Notes: a model not told the origin generated them from the letters alone. DNA of 64,000 nucleotides from Paenibacillus aestuarii (GCF_027789125.1 NZ_JAQFVF010000025.1:1-64000); one strand, 5' to 3'. Counted from the stretch's first letter, positions 8,200-18,554 are shown. Numbers and translations: made by a program.

Positions 8200-8540
8200 T
8201 CACAAAGATGAGATCTGCCCAGCCAATGTATCCACGGTTACTTTAATTCTAGTGCCATCTTCTGTCCCAGCAGACCTCACATCTAGAATTTTGGGGATTC
8301 TCCCCTCGCCAAATGCTTGCTCTGACTTATCAAGATTCCACTTTGCTTCAAAAGTACGGTTCCAATTATAAGGATGGTCTCCAGACAAGCATATTTTATC
8401 CATGGTATCTCCAACTTACCATACAAATGAAGCACAGCCCCAAGCCCCAAGTACCAATACGAATTAGAGCTCACACCAAACACCCCTGCATTGTGGAATC
8501 GTCCCCCTATTATTCCAAATTCTACGGAGCGAATATTCAT
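8200..8540 (-). other. Possible decayed minus-strand gene in two frames
   Basis: Two partly overlapping minus-strand frames (8283-8540 and 8200-8403) have protein-like character: YWYLGLGAVLHLYGKLEIPW in the first and TRIKVTVDTLAGQISSL, a PepSY-like ending, in the second. Neither has a Shine-Dalgarno. Together they could be a frameshifted remnant of a secreted protein, but no family is recognised and the case is weak. Confidence 0.25.
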
Positions 8541-8563
8541 AGGGACGCTTTCAAGCCAAAATT

Positions 8564-8599
8564 AAAAAAACGCGCACCGATCGAGTAACCGGTGCACGT
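8564..8599 (-). terminator. Terminator of the P450 gene
   Basis: On the minus strand ACGTGCACCG pairs with CGGTGCGCGT (one wobble) around a 10-base loop and is followed by a run of seven T, a textbook intrinsic terminator 39 bases after the P450 fusion stop codon. Confidence 0.88.
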
Positions 8600-8637
8600 T
8601 GGCAGCTTAACTTTATGCAATTCCTCATACTAATTGT

Positions 8638-11600
8638 CTATAGCGCTGTCCATACATCTTTTGCATATTGCCCGGTAGTTTGCAATTCATCCAACCATTT
8701 TACAGCAGCTTGTTTGTCTGCTCCATGGACCAGCATATAAGCTTTCTGTATTTCGTTTTCTACTTCCGGAGCCATTTTGCTTCCATCTCCACAAACATAC
8801 AACCGTCCTCCGCCGTCAAGAATGCCAATGAGCTCCTTTGCATGATTGGCCATTAAATGCTGCACGTATGTTTTGGGTTCACCTTCCCTTCGGGAAAATG
8901 CCCTGTGAAGCGTGACCAAACCATCCCTTTCGTATTGTTCTAACTCATCGCGATAAATGTAGTCAGTGTCATTTCGGCAACCAAAATAGAGTTGCGCCTC
9001 GCCTAGCGATCTTCCCTCCTGTTTCAATTTAGCGCGCGCCTGAAGGAAACCACGGAAAGGCGCTACACCCGTTCCCGGACCTACCATAATAATCGGTGTT
9101 TCCGGATCTTCCGGAAACTCGAATCCCGACTCTGGAGTTCGGATGAATAGGACAATATCGTCTCCCGCTTTACGTTCGGCCAAATAATTGGAAGCAACAC
9201 CACGATATTCTCCCCTGCCGTTCCAGGCTTGTTCACGGACAACTCCTACGGTAATGCTTGCACGTCTATCACTCATACGCGGGGAACTAGAAATTGAATA
9301 ATATCTTGGTTTGAGCGGCGGCAGCAGCTCCAGAAACTTTTCAATCGGCATCTCACAGGCTTGATACTTTTCAATAAGATCCAGCATAGAAACCCGTTTC
9401 TTCAAGATCTGCTCTTCGTACACCCCGTCCACCAATAGAACGAGTAACTCCTGCTTGTGTGGAGGACACGCCGTATATGCAGCTATTTCACGGATTTGAG
9501 CTCGAGTTGCAGCCTCTTGGACCTCAACACTGTGACTTAGAATGGCAGATAGCGCAACCGCGCGATTCAAAGGCAGATGCGAGGCACTTACCCCACTAGC
9601 TGTTAAAATCACTTGATCCTGTCCATTCAAACTAAATCGCTTGAGGATACGTTCGACATTCTCCAAACTGTTACTTGGAAAAACGCCTAGGTGGTCTCCT
9701 TCCTGATAAGAAACTCCGTTCGGTAATTCTATTTCAATATGTCTTGTGCTTCGTTCACTTGCGCTCTGCTGAAGCTCCCGATTGAGCGCTACTGACGCAT
9801 GAACGGCTTCATACGATTGAGCAAGTGGCGCCTCTGCAAAACCATTAACGAACTGAATGCTAATCGTACTTCGTTCCTTCTCCGCATTTTCATTCAGTTG
9901 GAGATCAAACGTCTTCATTGCATCAGCCCACATCTGGCTCTTCCACATTTCGAGTTGCTTTTCGAAATCTCCGCTCGCGTCAGCCTCGCCACGCTGTGAG
10001 AATCTTGTTGCACCTTTCTCCGTGAGTTTCTCGTCGATGAACCTTGGCACATCTTGATAAGTCGAAGCCCAATTGTGGTCACCGCAGCCAAATACGGTAT
10101 AGTGCACGCCACTGAGCTCATCCGATCCAACCTGATCCAACCACTGAACAAACTGACGCGCATTACCTGGGGGTTTGCCATTATAAGAAGAAGTAATAAT
10201 GATGACCGCTCCCTCCTTCGGTAATCGGCCTAAACGATCGTTCAATGGAACAGCTTCACTTCTAATTCCATGCAAGCTTGCAAGATCAGCCAATTCTTTT
10301 GCGATCCGCTCTGCCGTGCCCATATTGGAACCATAAAGTACGAGCAATGGCCCATTATTTACTCCGATAACTTTGGTTCGATTCATCAAAGCTTCATGTT
10401 TTAATGCAACGGCACTCTTTGTTGTTTCCTTCTTCTGCATATATGCAGGAGACAATTTCTTATCCCGCAATTGCACACGAATAGTAAAATCGTCCGGTTT
10501 TAGCGTAAGAGTTTGCTTCACCTTTAATTGGTAATTCGTATGATCAATCAATTCAAATTGCTGAAGGATCATCCCAAGGACTAAGGTTGCTTCATGCAGG
10601 GCGAACTGCATACCGATGCAAGCTCGTTGTCCATTACCAAACGGCTTATACGCATGACTTGGCACCTTGGCAGGATCCTCAAACCGTTCCGGTTTGAATT
10701 GCTCGGCGTCTTCCCCCCATGCTTCTCGATCCCGATGAAGTTGCGGCAAAATTATGGAAACCCTATCCACTTTCTGGATGGGATATTTTCCTCCGAGCAC
10801 GGTGTCTTCTTTAGAGAACACAGAATATTGGGGGGCAGTCGGCCATAAACGAAGGGATTCATTAAGAATCATTCGGATATACTTCAGCTTAAGAACTTGC
10901 TCATAGGTTGGCACAGCATCAGATAGTACTTCATCTACTTCAGCATAAGCCTTTGCTAATACCTCAGGATGCTTTAGAAGAAAGTACAACGTGAATGATA
11001 ACAATCCGCTGGTTGTTTCATGACCGGCGATTAGGAACGTAATAATTTGATAGCGAATATTTTCATCATCCAGTTGCTCACCGGTTTCAGGGTCTTTCGT
11101 ATTCAACATGCGAGCAAGTAAATCGGTTTCACCGCTATCTCCGTTTGCTTTACGTTCCGCGATTATTTTATCCACTAATGAGAACATGGATTGAATGTCA
11201 CGCTCATACTGATGCTTGGTTTTGATCAGCAGCATATTAAGAATAGGCAATCTGCTTCCATAGTGCATTGCCTCATCGAGGGCACGGACCATACTGACAA
11301 TAAAAGGATTCGGTGTTTCCCTGTAATAGCTATTAAAGCGAAAGTTAAATCCACATAGACCAATGGTATCCAGCGTGAGTCGCGTCATATCGTCGGGAAT
11401 GTCGATACTTTCATCCGGATTCAATCTTGCCCACTTCTGGACAAGTTGTGAAGCGATGTCCACCATCATGCTATGGTATCCCCTCATCGCTTGTAGACTA
11501 AAGGATGGCATCAAGATATTATGTGCTTTTTTCCAATTTGGCTCCTCGGTTAGACTTGTGAACAGGCCATCTTTGGCGAAATCACGCACTTTAAGCAAAT

Positions 11601-11823
11601 GACCGTTAGATTTGTCAAAACGTGACTCATCACTTAGATCGGCCACCAAGTCGGGGCCTGAAACCATATATACATGTCTTCCGAAGGCTTCAAAGCGGTA
11701 TATCGGCCCTAACTCCTCAGCAATCCTGCAGAAAGATAACGTAGGCGAGTCTTTATCGATTAAAGGTATATTCCCCAGGACACCGTAAGTTTTAGGTTGA
11801 GGGATGGACAACGTTTTTTCCAT
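8638..11823 (-). CDS. Bifunctional cytochrome P450/NADPH-P450 reductase (CYP102, P450 BM3-like)
   Basis: A 1061-residue self-sufficient fatty-acid hydroxylase. The heme domain (about 1-465) has I-helix AGHETTSG, K-helix ESLRLW and heme ligand loop [11 protein letters not shown] linker leads to the FMN domain ([18 protein letters not shown]), then the FAD/NADPH domain with [16 protein letters not shown] and [14 protein letters not shown], ending DVWTAL. By alignment from memory to BM3, Arg47 and Phe87 positions are kept while Tyr51 is Met. Electrons pass from NADPH through FAD and FMN to heme; long-chain fatty acids are the family substrate. A LysR-type regulator is encoded upstream on the same strand, not the TetR-type regulator known for BM3. 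Length is near the family's ~1050. Confidence 0.96.
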   Translation of the reverse strand: MEKTLSIPQPKTYGVLGNIPLIDKDSPTLSFCRIAEELGPIYRFEAFGRHVYMVSGPDLVADLSDESRFDKSNGHLLKVRDFAKDGLFTSLTEEPNWKKAHNILMPSFSLQAMRGYHSMMVDIASQLVQKWARLNPDESIDIPDDMTRLTLDTIGLCGFNFRFNSYYRETPNPFIVSMVRALDEAMHYGSRLPILNMLLIKTKHQYERDIQSMFSLVDKIIAERKANGDSGETDLLARMLNTKDPETGEQLDDENIRYQIITFLIAGHETTSGLLSFTLYFLLKHPEVLAKAYAEVDEVLSDAVPTYEQVLKLKYIRMILNESLRLWPTAPQYSVFSKEDTVLGGKYPIQKVDRVSIILPQLHRDREAWGEDAEQFKPERFEDPAKVPSHAYKPFGNGQRACIGMQFALHEATLVLGMILQQFELIDHTNYQLKVKQTLTLKPDDFTIRVQLRDKKLSPAYMQKKETTKSAVALKHEALMNRTKVIGVNNGPLLVLYGSNMGTAERIAKELADLASLHGIRSEAVPLNDRLGRLPKEGAVIIITSSYNGKPPGNARQFVQWLDQVGSDELSGVHYTVFGCGDHNWASTYQDVPRFIDEKLTEKGATRFSQRGEADASGDFEKQLEMWKSQMWADAMKTFDLQLNENAEKERSTISIQFVNGFAEAPLAQSYEAVHASVALNRELQQSASERSTRHIEIELPNGVSYQEGDHLGVFPSNSLENVERILKRFSLNGQDQVILTASGVSASHLPLNRAVALSAILSHSVEVQEAATRAQIREIAAYTACPPHKQELLVLLVDGVYEEQILKKRVSMLDLIEKYQACEMPIEKFLELLPPLKPRYYSISSSPRMSDRRASITVGVVREQAWNGRGEYRGVASNYLAERKAGDDIVLFIRTPESGFEFPEDPETPIIMVGPGTGVAPFRGFLQARAKLKQEGRSLGEAQLYFGCRNDTDYIYRDELEQYERDGLVTLHRAFSRREGEPKTYVQHLMANHAKELIGILDGGGRLYVCGDGSKMAPEVENEIQKAYMLVHGADKQAAVKWLDELQTTGQYAKDVWTAL

Positions 11824-12311
11824 GAAAAGTACTCCTCTCCAAACATTTGCTCATTCACATTGATTTTGCCCAAAATTCCTTACAACGATTACCATGATTA
11901 AATGATATTTCCCAAAAACAGAACCTCTGAGATCAACAATCAACCTCAGTGTGATAAACCATGAAGGTAACGCGCCAACTAATGATGAACCCGCTTCAGC
12001 ACATCGGAAGCAGGTTATCATTTGAAGTAATCATTTTATTATTCGTATTATTCTTTTTCACAAGGTCTTGAGTTTGCACCCCAAGCAGCGTTACTGAAAA
12101 CCTAGTAATTATTCTTGCCAGTTACATTTTGTTAGAGGCGAATAATTTAAAAAGTTGTATAAAAAATTTAGCTGTCGATGTCTGAGTTTATCATTTTAAT
12201 TAAGCATTCGGATTCGATTGTTACACGAACTGTAACAACAATAAATGGGAGTATCCGTGATTGCCTATCCATACTTCGGGGATTGGTGGCGCTTCAGCTC
12301 CTCTCCCCATC
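11824..12311. other. Leader region between LysR gene and P450 gene
   Basis: 488 bases. A hairpin (AACCCGCTTC at 11988-11997 with GAAGCAGGTT at 12007-12016, one mismatch) could end the LysR transcript on the minus strand. The rest is AT-rich and should hold the P450 promoter, but I see no clear operator palindrome. Confidence 0.45.
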
Positions 12312-13220
12312 TCAACCCAATGACTTGGTACTTGCCGCTACACTTCGAATGAAAGACTGCAGCTCGCCGATAAATACTTTAGCCGCTTGGCTAAGAAATC
12401 TATCGGTCCGATAGAGGATGCAAATCTCTTGACTTGGTGTCGGATTAAATAGGGTGACCGCTGAAATTCTATCATGGTTCAAATAATCGAGCAGCATTCG
12501 CGGAAGCACAGCGACACCAATCCCTTGTGCAACTAAGGAAAGCAGCGTCGATAACGTCGAAGTCACAATCGGGGTGTCGATCTCAATGCCTTGCTCTTGA
12601 CAGCAGGTGCGAATGATCTTCGTTATTTGATGCTCAGGACCGAACATAACCATCTTGAGCTGCTGCAGCTGTTCAAATGGAATCACCTTTGACTTAGCAA
12701 AGGGATGATCGGACGGCACGGCCAAAGCAAATTCCTCATGAAACAGTGGAATCGTTTCGATCCGTTCGTCCGGATTCTGCGGCAGTGTCGTGACGCCCAG
12801 ATCCCTTTTACCGTCGACAACTTGTTCATAGACGTCCATCGTCTCCGTAACGCTGATGGAGAGTTTGGGGTATCTGCGGTGAAAGTCAATCAATAGTGCA
12901 TCAAACAGCAAGTCCCCATCCCCCGGTAAAATCCCGATGTCGAGCTTGCCGCCTTCCATTTGTTTCAGATCCGTGATCGCTCCTTTGATATAATCGATTC
13001 GCTCAAAAATCAGATGAGCTTGCTCTAACAAAATCCTACCTGCATCCGTTAACGCGATACGCCTGCCAAGGCGATCGAATAGCGGCAACCCAAGCTCATT
13101 TTCCAAAAACTTGATTTGTTGACTCAGGTTCGACTGCGTTGTGCACAGCTTCTCGGCTGCCCTTGAGAAATGCATCTCCTTACATACAGCTGCAAAGTAT
13201 TCAAGCTGCCTAATTTCCAT
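12312..13220 (-). CDS. LysR-family transcriptional regulator
   Basis: A 302-residue LysR regulator. The N-terminal winged HTH is classic: MEIRQLEYFAAVCKEMHFS, then AAEKLCTTQSNLSQQIKFLE, followed by the linker helix and a periplasmic-binding-like effector domain (GGKLDIGILPGDGDLLFDALL, VAQGIGVAVLPRMLLDYL). GGAGGAG lies upstream of the ATG at 13220. It is divergent from the DinB-hydrolase pair at 13.4 kb and points toward the P450 gene, so either could be its target. The effector is unknown. Confidence 0.92.
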   Translation of the reverse strand: MEIRQLEYFAAVCKEMHFSRAAEKLCTTQSNLSQQIKFLENELGLPLFDRLGRRIALTDAGRILLEQAHLIFERIDYIKGAITDLKQMEGGKLDIGILPGDGDLLFDALLIDFHRRYPKLSISVTETMDVYEQVVDGKRDLGVTTLPQNPDERIETIPLFHEEFALAVPSDHPFAKSKVIPFEQLQQLKMVMFGPEHQITKIIRTCCQEQGIEIDTPIVTSTLSTLLSLVAQGIGVAVLPRMLLDYLNHDRISAVTLFNPTPSQEICILYRTDRFLSQAAKVFIGELQSFIRSVAASTKSLG

Positions 13221-13426
13221 TCCGCAACTCCTCCACCCTCTTGACGATCTCTCCTGTCATTGATTATAAAGGATACACCAGTAATTACCAATAGTTTCCA
13301 CTCATCAATTCATTACTCAAACCGATCGTTTGCATCGGAATTTCGTGATTGTTGCTTCCCTGTGACAAAGGTACACTTTGATTAAGAAACCGAATGAATC
13401 AACCACATTTTAGGAGGCGTTCAAAG

Positions 13427-13888
13427 ATGACACAATCCATTCTTCGAACAGGAATTATGCTGCGTCAGATGGTAATCGGACAATTGCAAGCGATGACAGA
13501 AACACAAATGGACATTCAACCCGCAGGCTTCAACAATACGATTCGCTGGAATATCGGTCACATGATTTACTGGTTCGATAAATGCTCAGCAGTTTCCTTC
13601 GGAATACCTTCGGCAATCCCAGCTCATTATGAAGCTTTGTTCAGCAGCGGAACGAAACCATCCGACTGGACAATCGCCCCGCCTGCAAAAGATGAACTGC
13701 TGCAAACGCTGGCAGCGCAGCTGTCCCAGTTATCCGAGCTCAGCCCAGAGAAGCTTGACACGATTCTGACATCACCTTATCAGCTTGGCCCGTTCGAGTT
13801 CCACACCGCTGGTGAATTATTGAACTTCGCCCTCCTACATGAAGCCATTCATCTTGGGATTATTTCGAGTCAAATCAAATTCATTTGA
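13427..13888 (+). CDS. DinB-family protein
   Basis: A 153-residue DinB-like four-helix protein. The ATG at 13427 (MTQSIL) is chosen because AGGAGG lies 9 bases upstream. Metal-helix histidines are seen in NIGHMIYWFD and in LLHEAIHLGII, which replaces the usual HxxxHxGxI. Proteins of this family include bacillithiol-dependent transferases and many of unknown role. It lies 21 bases before an alpha/beta hydrolase gene, likely as a two-gene operon divergent from the LysR gene. Confidence 0.85.
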   Translation: MTQSILRTGIMLRQMVIGQLQAMTETQMDIQPAGFNNTIRWNIGHMIYWFDKCSAVSFGIPSAIPAHYEALFSSGTKPSDWTIAPPAKDELLQTLAAQLSQLSELSPEKLDTILTSPYQLGPFEFHTAGELLNFALLHEAIHLGIISSQIKFI

Positions 13889-13909
13889 TAAAATGAGGAG
13901 GTCGGCAAT

Positions 13910-14728
13910 ATGCCATACATGAAAACGAAAGATGCAACGTGCCTTTATTATAAAGATTGGGGTTCGGGGAAGCCCGTCGTTTTTGTTAGCGGATGGGGAT
14001 TGAGTGCTGAGATGTGGAACTATCAAATGATTGATTTAACAGCCCGGGGGTTGCGCTGCATTGCCTACGATCGGCGGGGACACGGGCGATCGGACGATCC
14101 TGGTCGCGGCTACCACTACGATACGCTTGCCGATGATCTCGCTTCACTCATCGATCATTTGAACCTTCAAGATGTGATGCTGGTCGCTCACTCTATGGGC
14201 AGCGGGGAGATTGTCCGCTATTTAACGCGATATGGCAGCGAAAAAGTGAAGCAGTGTGTCTTCATCGGCACGACGCTGCCCTTCCCGTTGAAGTCGGAGG
14301 ATAATCCCAGCGGATTTGATCGGAGCCTCATTGACATCAATCGAGCGATGTGGAAAAAGGATTTTCCCCGCTGGCTGCAAGTGAACGCCGCCCCGTATTT
14401 CGGCGACGGGCTGCCTGGCTGTGAGGTCTCACCAGAAATGACGGATTGGACGAAGTCCGATATGCTGCAGACATCGCTCAAGGCGATCCTCGATTGTAAT
14501 CTCACGCTCATCGAGACCGATTTTCGCGAAGAGCTGCATGACATCGCGGTGCCCACTCTGTTCATTCACGGGGACAGCGATCGTTCACTACCCGTCGAAA
14601 TGTCAGGCAAGATCGCTGCCCAGCTTGTGCCGAATGCCCGTTTCCACTTGTACGAGAACGCTCCGCACGGACTTTATATTACGCATATGGAGCGCGTCAA
14701 TAACGACCTGATATTATTCATTAGTTAG
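13910..14728 (+). CDS. Alpha/beta hydrolase, chloroperoxidase/esterase-like
   Basis: A 272-residue alpha/beta hydrolase. Motifs: oxyanion region VSGWGLSAEMW, YDRRGHGRSD, nucleophile elbow AHSMGSGE, acid in IHGDSDRSLP and base in NAPHGLYITH. This order and the conserved YDRRGHGRS are those of cofactor-free haloperoxidase/aryl esterase enzymes. GAGGAGG precedes the ATG at 13910. It ends ~35 bases before a strong terminator. The natural substrate is not predictable; the pairing with DinB could suggest detoxification. Confidence 0.88.
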   Translation: MPYMKTKDATCLYYKDWGSGKPVVFVSGWGLSAEMWNYQMIDLTARGLRCIAYDRRGHGRSDDPGRGYHYDTLADDLASLIDHLNLQDVMLVAHSMGSGEIVRYLTRYGSEKVKQCVFIGTTLPFPLKSEDNPSGFDRSLIDINRAMWKKDFPRWLQVNAAPYFGDGLPGCEVSPEMTDWTKSDMLQTSLKAILDCNLTLIETDFREELHDIAVPTLFIHGDSDRSLPVEMSGKIAAQLVPNARFHLYENAPHGLYITHMERVNNDLILFIS

Positions 14729-14763
14729 AAACTCATAAGTAAATATCCGGATGAATAGTAATA

Positions 14764-14805
14764 AGAGCCTCCACCTTCACGATTAACGTGACAGCGGAGG
14801 CTTTT
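14764..14805 (+). terminator. Hairpin terminator after hydrolase
   Basis: GCCTCC (14767-14772) pairs with GGAGGC (14796-14801) and TTCACG with CGTGA inside, followed by TTTT. Confidence 0.8.
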
Positions 14806-14887
14806 AAATTTCTAGTCAGCTATAACTCCCTTCTACATGTTTCCAGGAAAGTGTTAGTTACTTTTGGAATGGCACTGTCCCTTGTTT

Positions 14888-15757
14888 CTAGTTATTAGAC
14901 GAACTTTCAAGCTTGACGTCAATGGCGTTGACGAAGATGGTGGAGCCTCCACCCGGTGTGTTATTAAAATCGAACTCGACAGACTGAGCAAATTTGTTTG
15001 TGCCTGTGACTTTTACCAGCATAGGCATTGGTTCGTGTCCCTCCGGCATCCATCTGGCCGACATTTTGTAACGGCCGAGCGGGATTTTATCCAGTCCATG
15101 ACCGCCTGTTTCGAGTGCTGCTGCGCGTCTCGTTATGTTTTGGCCTGCACTTCCGTCAAACAACGGTCCAACTGGCGTGAGCGTTATTTCCACGTCCGCC
15201 GAATCGAATTGAGGTAAGCTGTCAGGAAACGAGTAGAAATCGGGATGGATTTCAAGGTTTCCAACAAGATTCTTCAGGGTAAAATTACGAATAGCTCCTG
15301 TGCTCCCAGCGAACGGTTTATCACCATCAGCCGTTAACCATAAATCGAGCTGCTTGCCGTTATATTCGAGGGAGAATCTCGTATTCATGCGCCAGGTTGC
15401 AGGAACCTTAGCCAATTCAATCCGATAGAATCCCCTTTCGTCGGTCACTGTTTGCATATTGCTGTCGTAAAGTAATAAGTTATCTGCATTTATAATTACA
15501 TCCGGTATCGGGTTACCCTGCGCGTTAAGCAAGTAGCCCTTTACGACATACGGTTCAACCTTCTCTGCATTCAGCACGGATACAGGTGTCGCCGCAGGAG
15601 TCGGTATCGTACTCTTTTCGGGATTTTTGGTATTTCCAACGCCCCCGGTCTTCATATTCCAAACATGGCCGGCTGCGAAGCTGCCAATCATCAAACAACC
15701 GACGATCGTAAGTCCAATAACAGATTTCTGGATGATGTTTTTGTTTGAAAAAGACAT
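14888..15757 (-). CDS. Membrane-anchored protein with carboxypeptidase regulatory-like domain
   Basis: A 289-residue extracytoplasmic protein. The ATG at 15757 (MSFSNKN) has AAAGGAGAG 7 bases upstream; an upstream in-frame reading from 15889 is unlikely. An N-terminal transmembrane anchor (SVIGLTIVGCLMIGSFAAG) is followed by a Pro/Thr-rich linker and a beta-sandwich (VVKGYLLNAQGNPIPDVIIN, TVTDERGFYRIEL), a prealbumin-like fold seen in carboxypeptidase regulatory domains. The rest has no clear family. It appears monocistronic; function unknown, possibly binding sugar or cell wall. Confidence 0.78.
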   Translation of the reverse strand: MSFSNKNIIQKSVIGLTIVGCLMIGSFAAGHVWNMKTGGVGNTKNPEKSTIPTPAATPVSVLNAEKVEPYVVKGYLLNAQGNPIPDVIINADNLLLYDSNMQTVTDERGFYRIELAKVPATWRMNTRFSLEYNGKQLDLWLTADGDKPFAGSTGAIRNFTLKNLVGNLEIHPDFYSFPDSLPQFDSADVEITLTPVGPLFDGSAGQNITRRAAALETGGHGLDKIPLGRYKMSARWMPEGHEPMPMLVKVTGTNKFAQSVEFDFNNTPGGGSTIFVNAIDVKLESSSNN

Positions 15758-16298
15758 GATCGATCTCTCCTTTTGAGTGGTTTTAAATCGTTTTATATGG
15801 TGCTGCATTGGAGTGAGTCGAAGACCAAACCGTGCTAAATAAAGCGCGATGAACAAACGCTCATCAAGATTCAAGCGATATAGCCGCAAATCACCTTCGG
15901 CGTGCTGTCATCGCCCCAAATGAGTGACAATTGATTGATTCATTCCCTTGAAATAATCATAACAAAGAGGCATTCCTTGCCACGAGAGTAATCACTTCCT
16001 AGGAATCGGGAAGTTTATATAGTTAATTTCGGGAAGTAATCTCACTCCCGTTTCCTATGCGCTTGATTCTTCACTGTTTTTCGAATGATACTCAGCCAGT
16101 TTTCATGCACCTTAACGTGTATGCTCCATTTTTGGAGGGAGTGTAGTGTAAGGCACCCCAACGTGTTCATTCTCCCCTGTGCTGTAATAAGTGGAATTTC
16201 ATGTTTTAGACTGGATGTGTTGCTCCAGCGCTGATCGACGTGGTTGGAAATCGTCAGGTGCATAAAAATAAGTATTCGACTGGCTGAAAATAGAAAAA
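15758..16298. other. Intergenic stretch without a supportable gene
   Basis: 541 bases upstream of the anchored protein gene. A minus-strand 73-residue frame at 16042-16263 lacks a ribosome binding site and family features. Nothing else is recognised before the hairpin at 16299. Confidence 0.45.
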
Positions 16299-16339
16299 GC
16301 GGTAGTCTTGGACTGAAAAATAAAGTCCCAGACTACCGC
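16299..16339. terminator. Long hairpin, probable bidirectional terminator
   Basis: A 16-bp stem (16299-16314 with 16324-16339; one T-G wobble) with a 9-base loop, flanked by A-rich sequence on the left and TTATTTATT on the right. No gene ends close by on either strand except the small ORF at 16439. Confidence 0.6.
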
Positions 16340-16347
16340 CTTATTTA

Positions 16348-16374
16348 TTCAACTAACGTTCCTTGTTAGTTGAA
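16348..16374. repeat. 27-nt dispersed palindromic repeat, copy 1
   Basis: TTCAACTAAC (16348-16357) and GTTAGTTGAA (16365-16374) are perfect 10-bp arms around GTTCCTT. A related 27-nt element is at 31432-31458 with 21 of 27 identical positions and a compensatory change at positions 3 and 25. It directly follows the long hairpin at 16299. Confidence 0.6.
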
Positions 16375-16438
16375 CAAAATCCTACCACATAGATAACCTT
16401 GTCCTTAAGTCATTTTCAACGGTTATATACGGATTATT

Positions 16439-16579
16439 TTACAAATTCATTTTCGCACCGTCCTGAGCGAAGCAGAAGCCGGGCTGTTTCAGGATCCGGT
16501 TGCAGCCACGCCAAGACGCGCCAACGCGCATCCAGTTAATGGAAGTACCATCAAGCACCTCCTTAAGACGCTTGCTCAT
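16439..16579 (-). CDS. Small ORF of unknown function (46 residues)
   Basis: A minus-strand frame starts at ATG 16579 with AGAGGA four bases upstream and ends at TAA 16439. It begins MSKRLKEVLDGTSINWMRVG and holds two cysteines and several aromatic residues; no family is recognised. It lies just after the terminator of the solute-binding protein gene. It could be a true small protein or the end of a lost gene. Confidence 0.4.
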   Translation of the reverse strand: MSKRLKEVLDGTSINWMRVGASWRGCNRILKQPGFCFAQDGAKMNL

Positions 16580-16597
16580 CTAATCCTCTATTATTTA

Positions 16598-16636
16598 AAT
16601 ATCCGCCTGTCTTCAATTCGAAGCAAGGCGGATATT
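16598..16636 (-). terminator. Terminator of solute-binding protein gene
   Basis: AATATCCGCCT (16598-16608) pairs perfectly with AGGCGGATATT (16626-16636); the minus strand continues with a T-rich tract. Confidence 0.85.
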
Positions 16637-16649
16637 CTTGAGCAATCTA

Positions 16650-18245
16650 TTATTTTTTCACTCTCGTATACCAATCTCTCGCGCGCTTCGTAACCTCTTC
16701 GCCACCCGATTTGTTCCACTTGTCTACAAATTCGTCGAATTTACTGATTGGATATTGCCCGGTTATGATCTTACTTGCGTATTCGATATACAAAGTGCGA
16801 TTATTGATATCCGGGAAGCCTTCGTATACGCTGGCTGGCATGCCATCGCCCGCAATGACCTTGGCATACTTCTGAGCATCTTGCATATCTTTGACGGTCT
16901 GGTCAACCTCCCACTTATTATCTGCTGATGCCGTACTTTGGATGAGATCGGTTGTAAAATCAAGTGTCGATAGACCAGAGGCTGGATTAAAGAGCCCCAC
17001 ATTCTCCTGAGTGCTCTTGTCATCCGGAAGCTTGACGGCTTTGCCGTCCTTCATCGTATAGTGCATCCCTTCTACACCGAGGTACAAATCCTTCCAATTC
17101 TTCTTGTCATACATATTGTTTAGCAGCTTTAAGACAGCCATCAGTTTGGTCTGGTCCTTAGTGTTCTTGACGACCCATGCTGGGGGCGTCATCCGTTTCC
17201 AGGTATAGAAGCCTTTGTAGCCTTCGACTTCTGGTATGGGGAGCAAAGAGAACTGGGCCTTCACACCACTGTTCTTTTGCAAACCATCTAAGTATAGAGG
17301 CAGTTGTTCTACCCAGTGGAAGTAATTACCGGCCTTATTCGCCATAACCTTCCCATCCCACTTGGCCTTATCGTTCAGAAGCGTCTCCTTATCCAATAGT
17401 CCGTCTTTGTACAACTTTGCGATGAATTCCAAGGCGGCTCTCATATTCGGAGTTGTTGCGGAATAAGTCAGTTTGCCATCGTATATATCCCAATCCGGAT
17501 AGCCTTCAAACATGGCCACACCGTACATAGCAAATAGATGATCCATCCAACGCGCCTCTTGGCGGCCGCCAGTAGGAAGCTCATCCTTCTGTCCGTTGCC
17601 ATTGGGATCCTTATCACGAAATGCCTCTAGAATTTTTACAAAATCATCTTGTGTCTTTGGCATCTGCAAACCCAGCTTGTCAAGCCAATCCTGACGGATC
17701 ATACCGCCATATCTTCCATAGTCCACTAGACCAGGGATATAATAGATTCTCCCTTGACCGGTTGGATCGTTGGCCTTGACGACATCCCAAACATCCTGCG
17801 GTATATCTTGCCATAAATTCGGCGCATACTTCGGCAACAGGTCGGTCAGATCGGCGATCGCTCCGTTTTTGGCCAAGCTATTTTCAATGCCTTGCTGAGG
17901 TAAAAATAGATCAGGCATTTCTCCCGATGCGATCTTTAAGTTTAACTGATTTAAATAGGCAGTCCCGCCATTCCACTCCACATACGGGTTGATCACGCCG
18001 ACACCCAGCTTCTCCTTCAAAAATTCATACGTCTTGCTGCCTTTGGTGATCGGTTTATAGCCGGTATTGGTCCCCCATACTTCAATGTCGATGACGTCTT
18101 TCACTTCGGCAGCTGTGCTTTGACTCGTGGCGGGCGATGAAGAGTTTGTTCCTACGGAAGATTCCATTTTGTTGCTACATCCTGCAATGACTGTAAAGGA
18201 AAGCGCTCCGACTGCTGCTAGCAATCCTAGCTTTTTGATAACCAT
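16650..18245 (-). CDS. Extracellular solute-binding lipoprotein (ABC sugar-type), orphan
   Basis: A 531-residue lipoprotein with signal LLAAVGALSFTVIAGC (lipobox IAGC) and the large two-domain fold of LplA-like Paenibacillus binding proteins. Marks include KIASGEMPDLFLPQQG, DVWDVVKANDPTGQGRIYYI, WLDKLGLQMPKTQDDFVKIL and FRDKDPNGNGQKDELPTG. The last, a calcium-loop-like segment, is typical of this family, which binds oligosaccharides. No permease or ATPase genes are adjacent, so it probably works with components encoded elsewhere or is left from a rearranged operon. The ATG at 18245 follows a GGGGGAAATTAGGT stretch. Confidence 0.9.
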   Translation of the reverse strand: MVIKKLGLLAAVGALSFTVIAGCSNKMESSVGTNSSSPATSQSTAAEVKDVIDIEVWGTNTGYKPITKGSKTYEFLKEKLGVGVINPYVEWNGGTAYLNQLNLKIASGEMPDLFLPQQGIENSLAKNGAIADLTDLLPKYAPNLWQDIPQDVWDVVKANDPTGQGRIYYIPGLVDYGRYGGMIRQDWLDKLGLQMPKTQDDFVKILEAFRDKDPNGNGQKDELPTGGRQEARWMDHLFAMYGVAMFEGYPDWDIYDGKLTYSATTPNMRAALEFIAKLYKDGLLDKETLLNDKAKWDGKVMANKAGNYFHWVEQLPLYLDGLQKNSGVKAQFSLLPIPEVEGYKGFYTWKRMTPPAWVVKNTKDQTKLMAVLKLLNNMYDKKNWKDLYLGVEGMHYTMKDGKAVKLPDDKSTQENVGLFNPASGLSTLDFTTDLIQSTASADNKWEVDQTVKDMQDAQKYAKVIAGDGMPASVYEGFPDINNRTLYIEYASKIITGQYPISKFDEFVDKWNKSGGEEVTKRARDWYTRVKK

Positions 18246-18520
18246 ACCTAATTTCCCCCTAAGAATGAATTAGAATATGTTTTAAGACTCGAAGAGCCGT
18301 AAAACTGAAGCAACAATTGCCCTTACCGTTATTGAGAAGCTGCCCAAACACCAGCGCTTGCTGTACACCTGGATTAAATCGGGATAATGGAACAACGCTG
18401 CGGAATGATTGAATCCTGCTGCTTGGTGTATCCGCTTACACATACTATACACTTGGGCAGTTCACATGCTCAAAGGGTCGTTTTTAAGTACTTTACTAGG
18501 TCATTTTTTAGGTATTAAAA

Positions 18521-18554
18521 AAAGTCCTCTCGCCGTCTGGTGGCGAAAGGACTT
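18521..18554 (-). terminator. Terminator of paiB
   Basis: AAGTCCT/AGGACTT and CGCC/GGCG arms form an interrupted stem with a T run on the minus strand. It begins 8 bases after the paiB stop codon. Confidence 0.8.
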
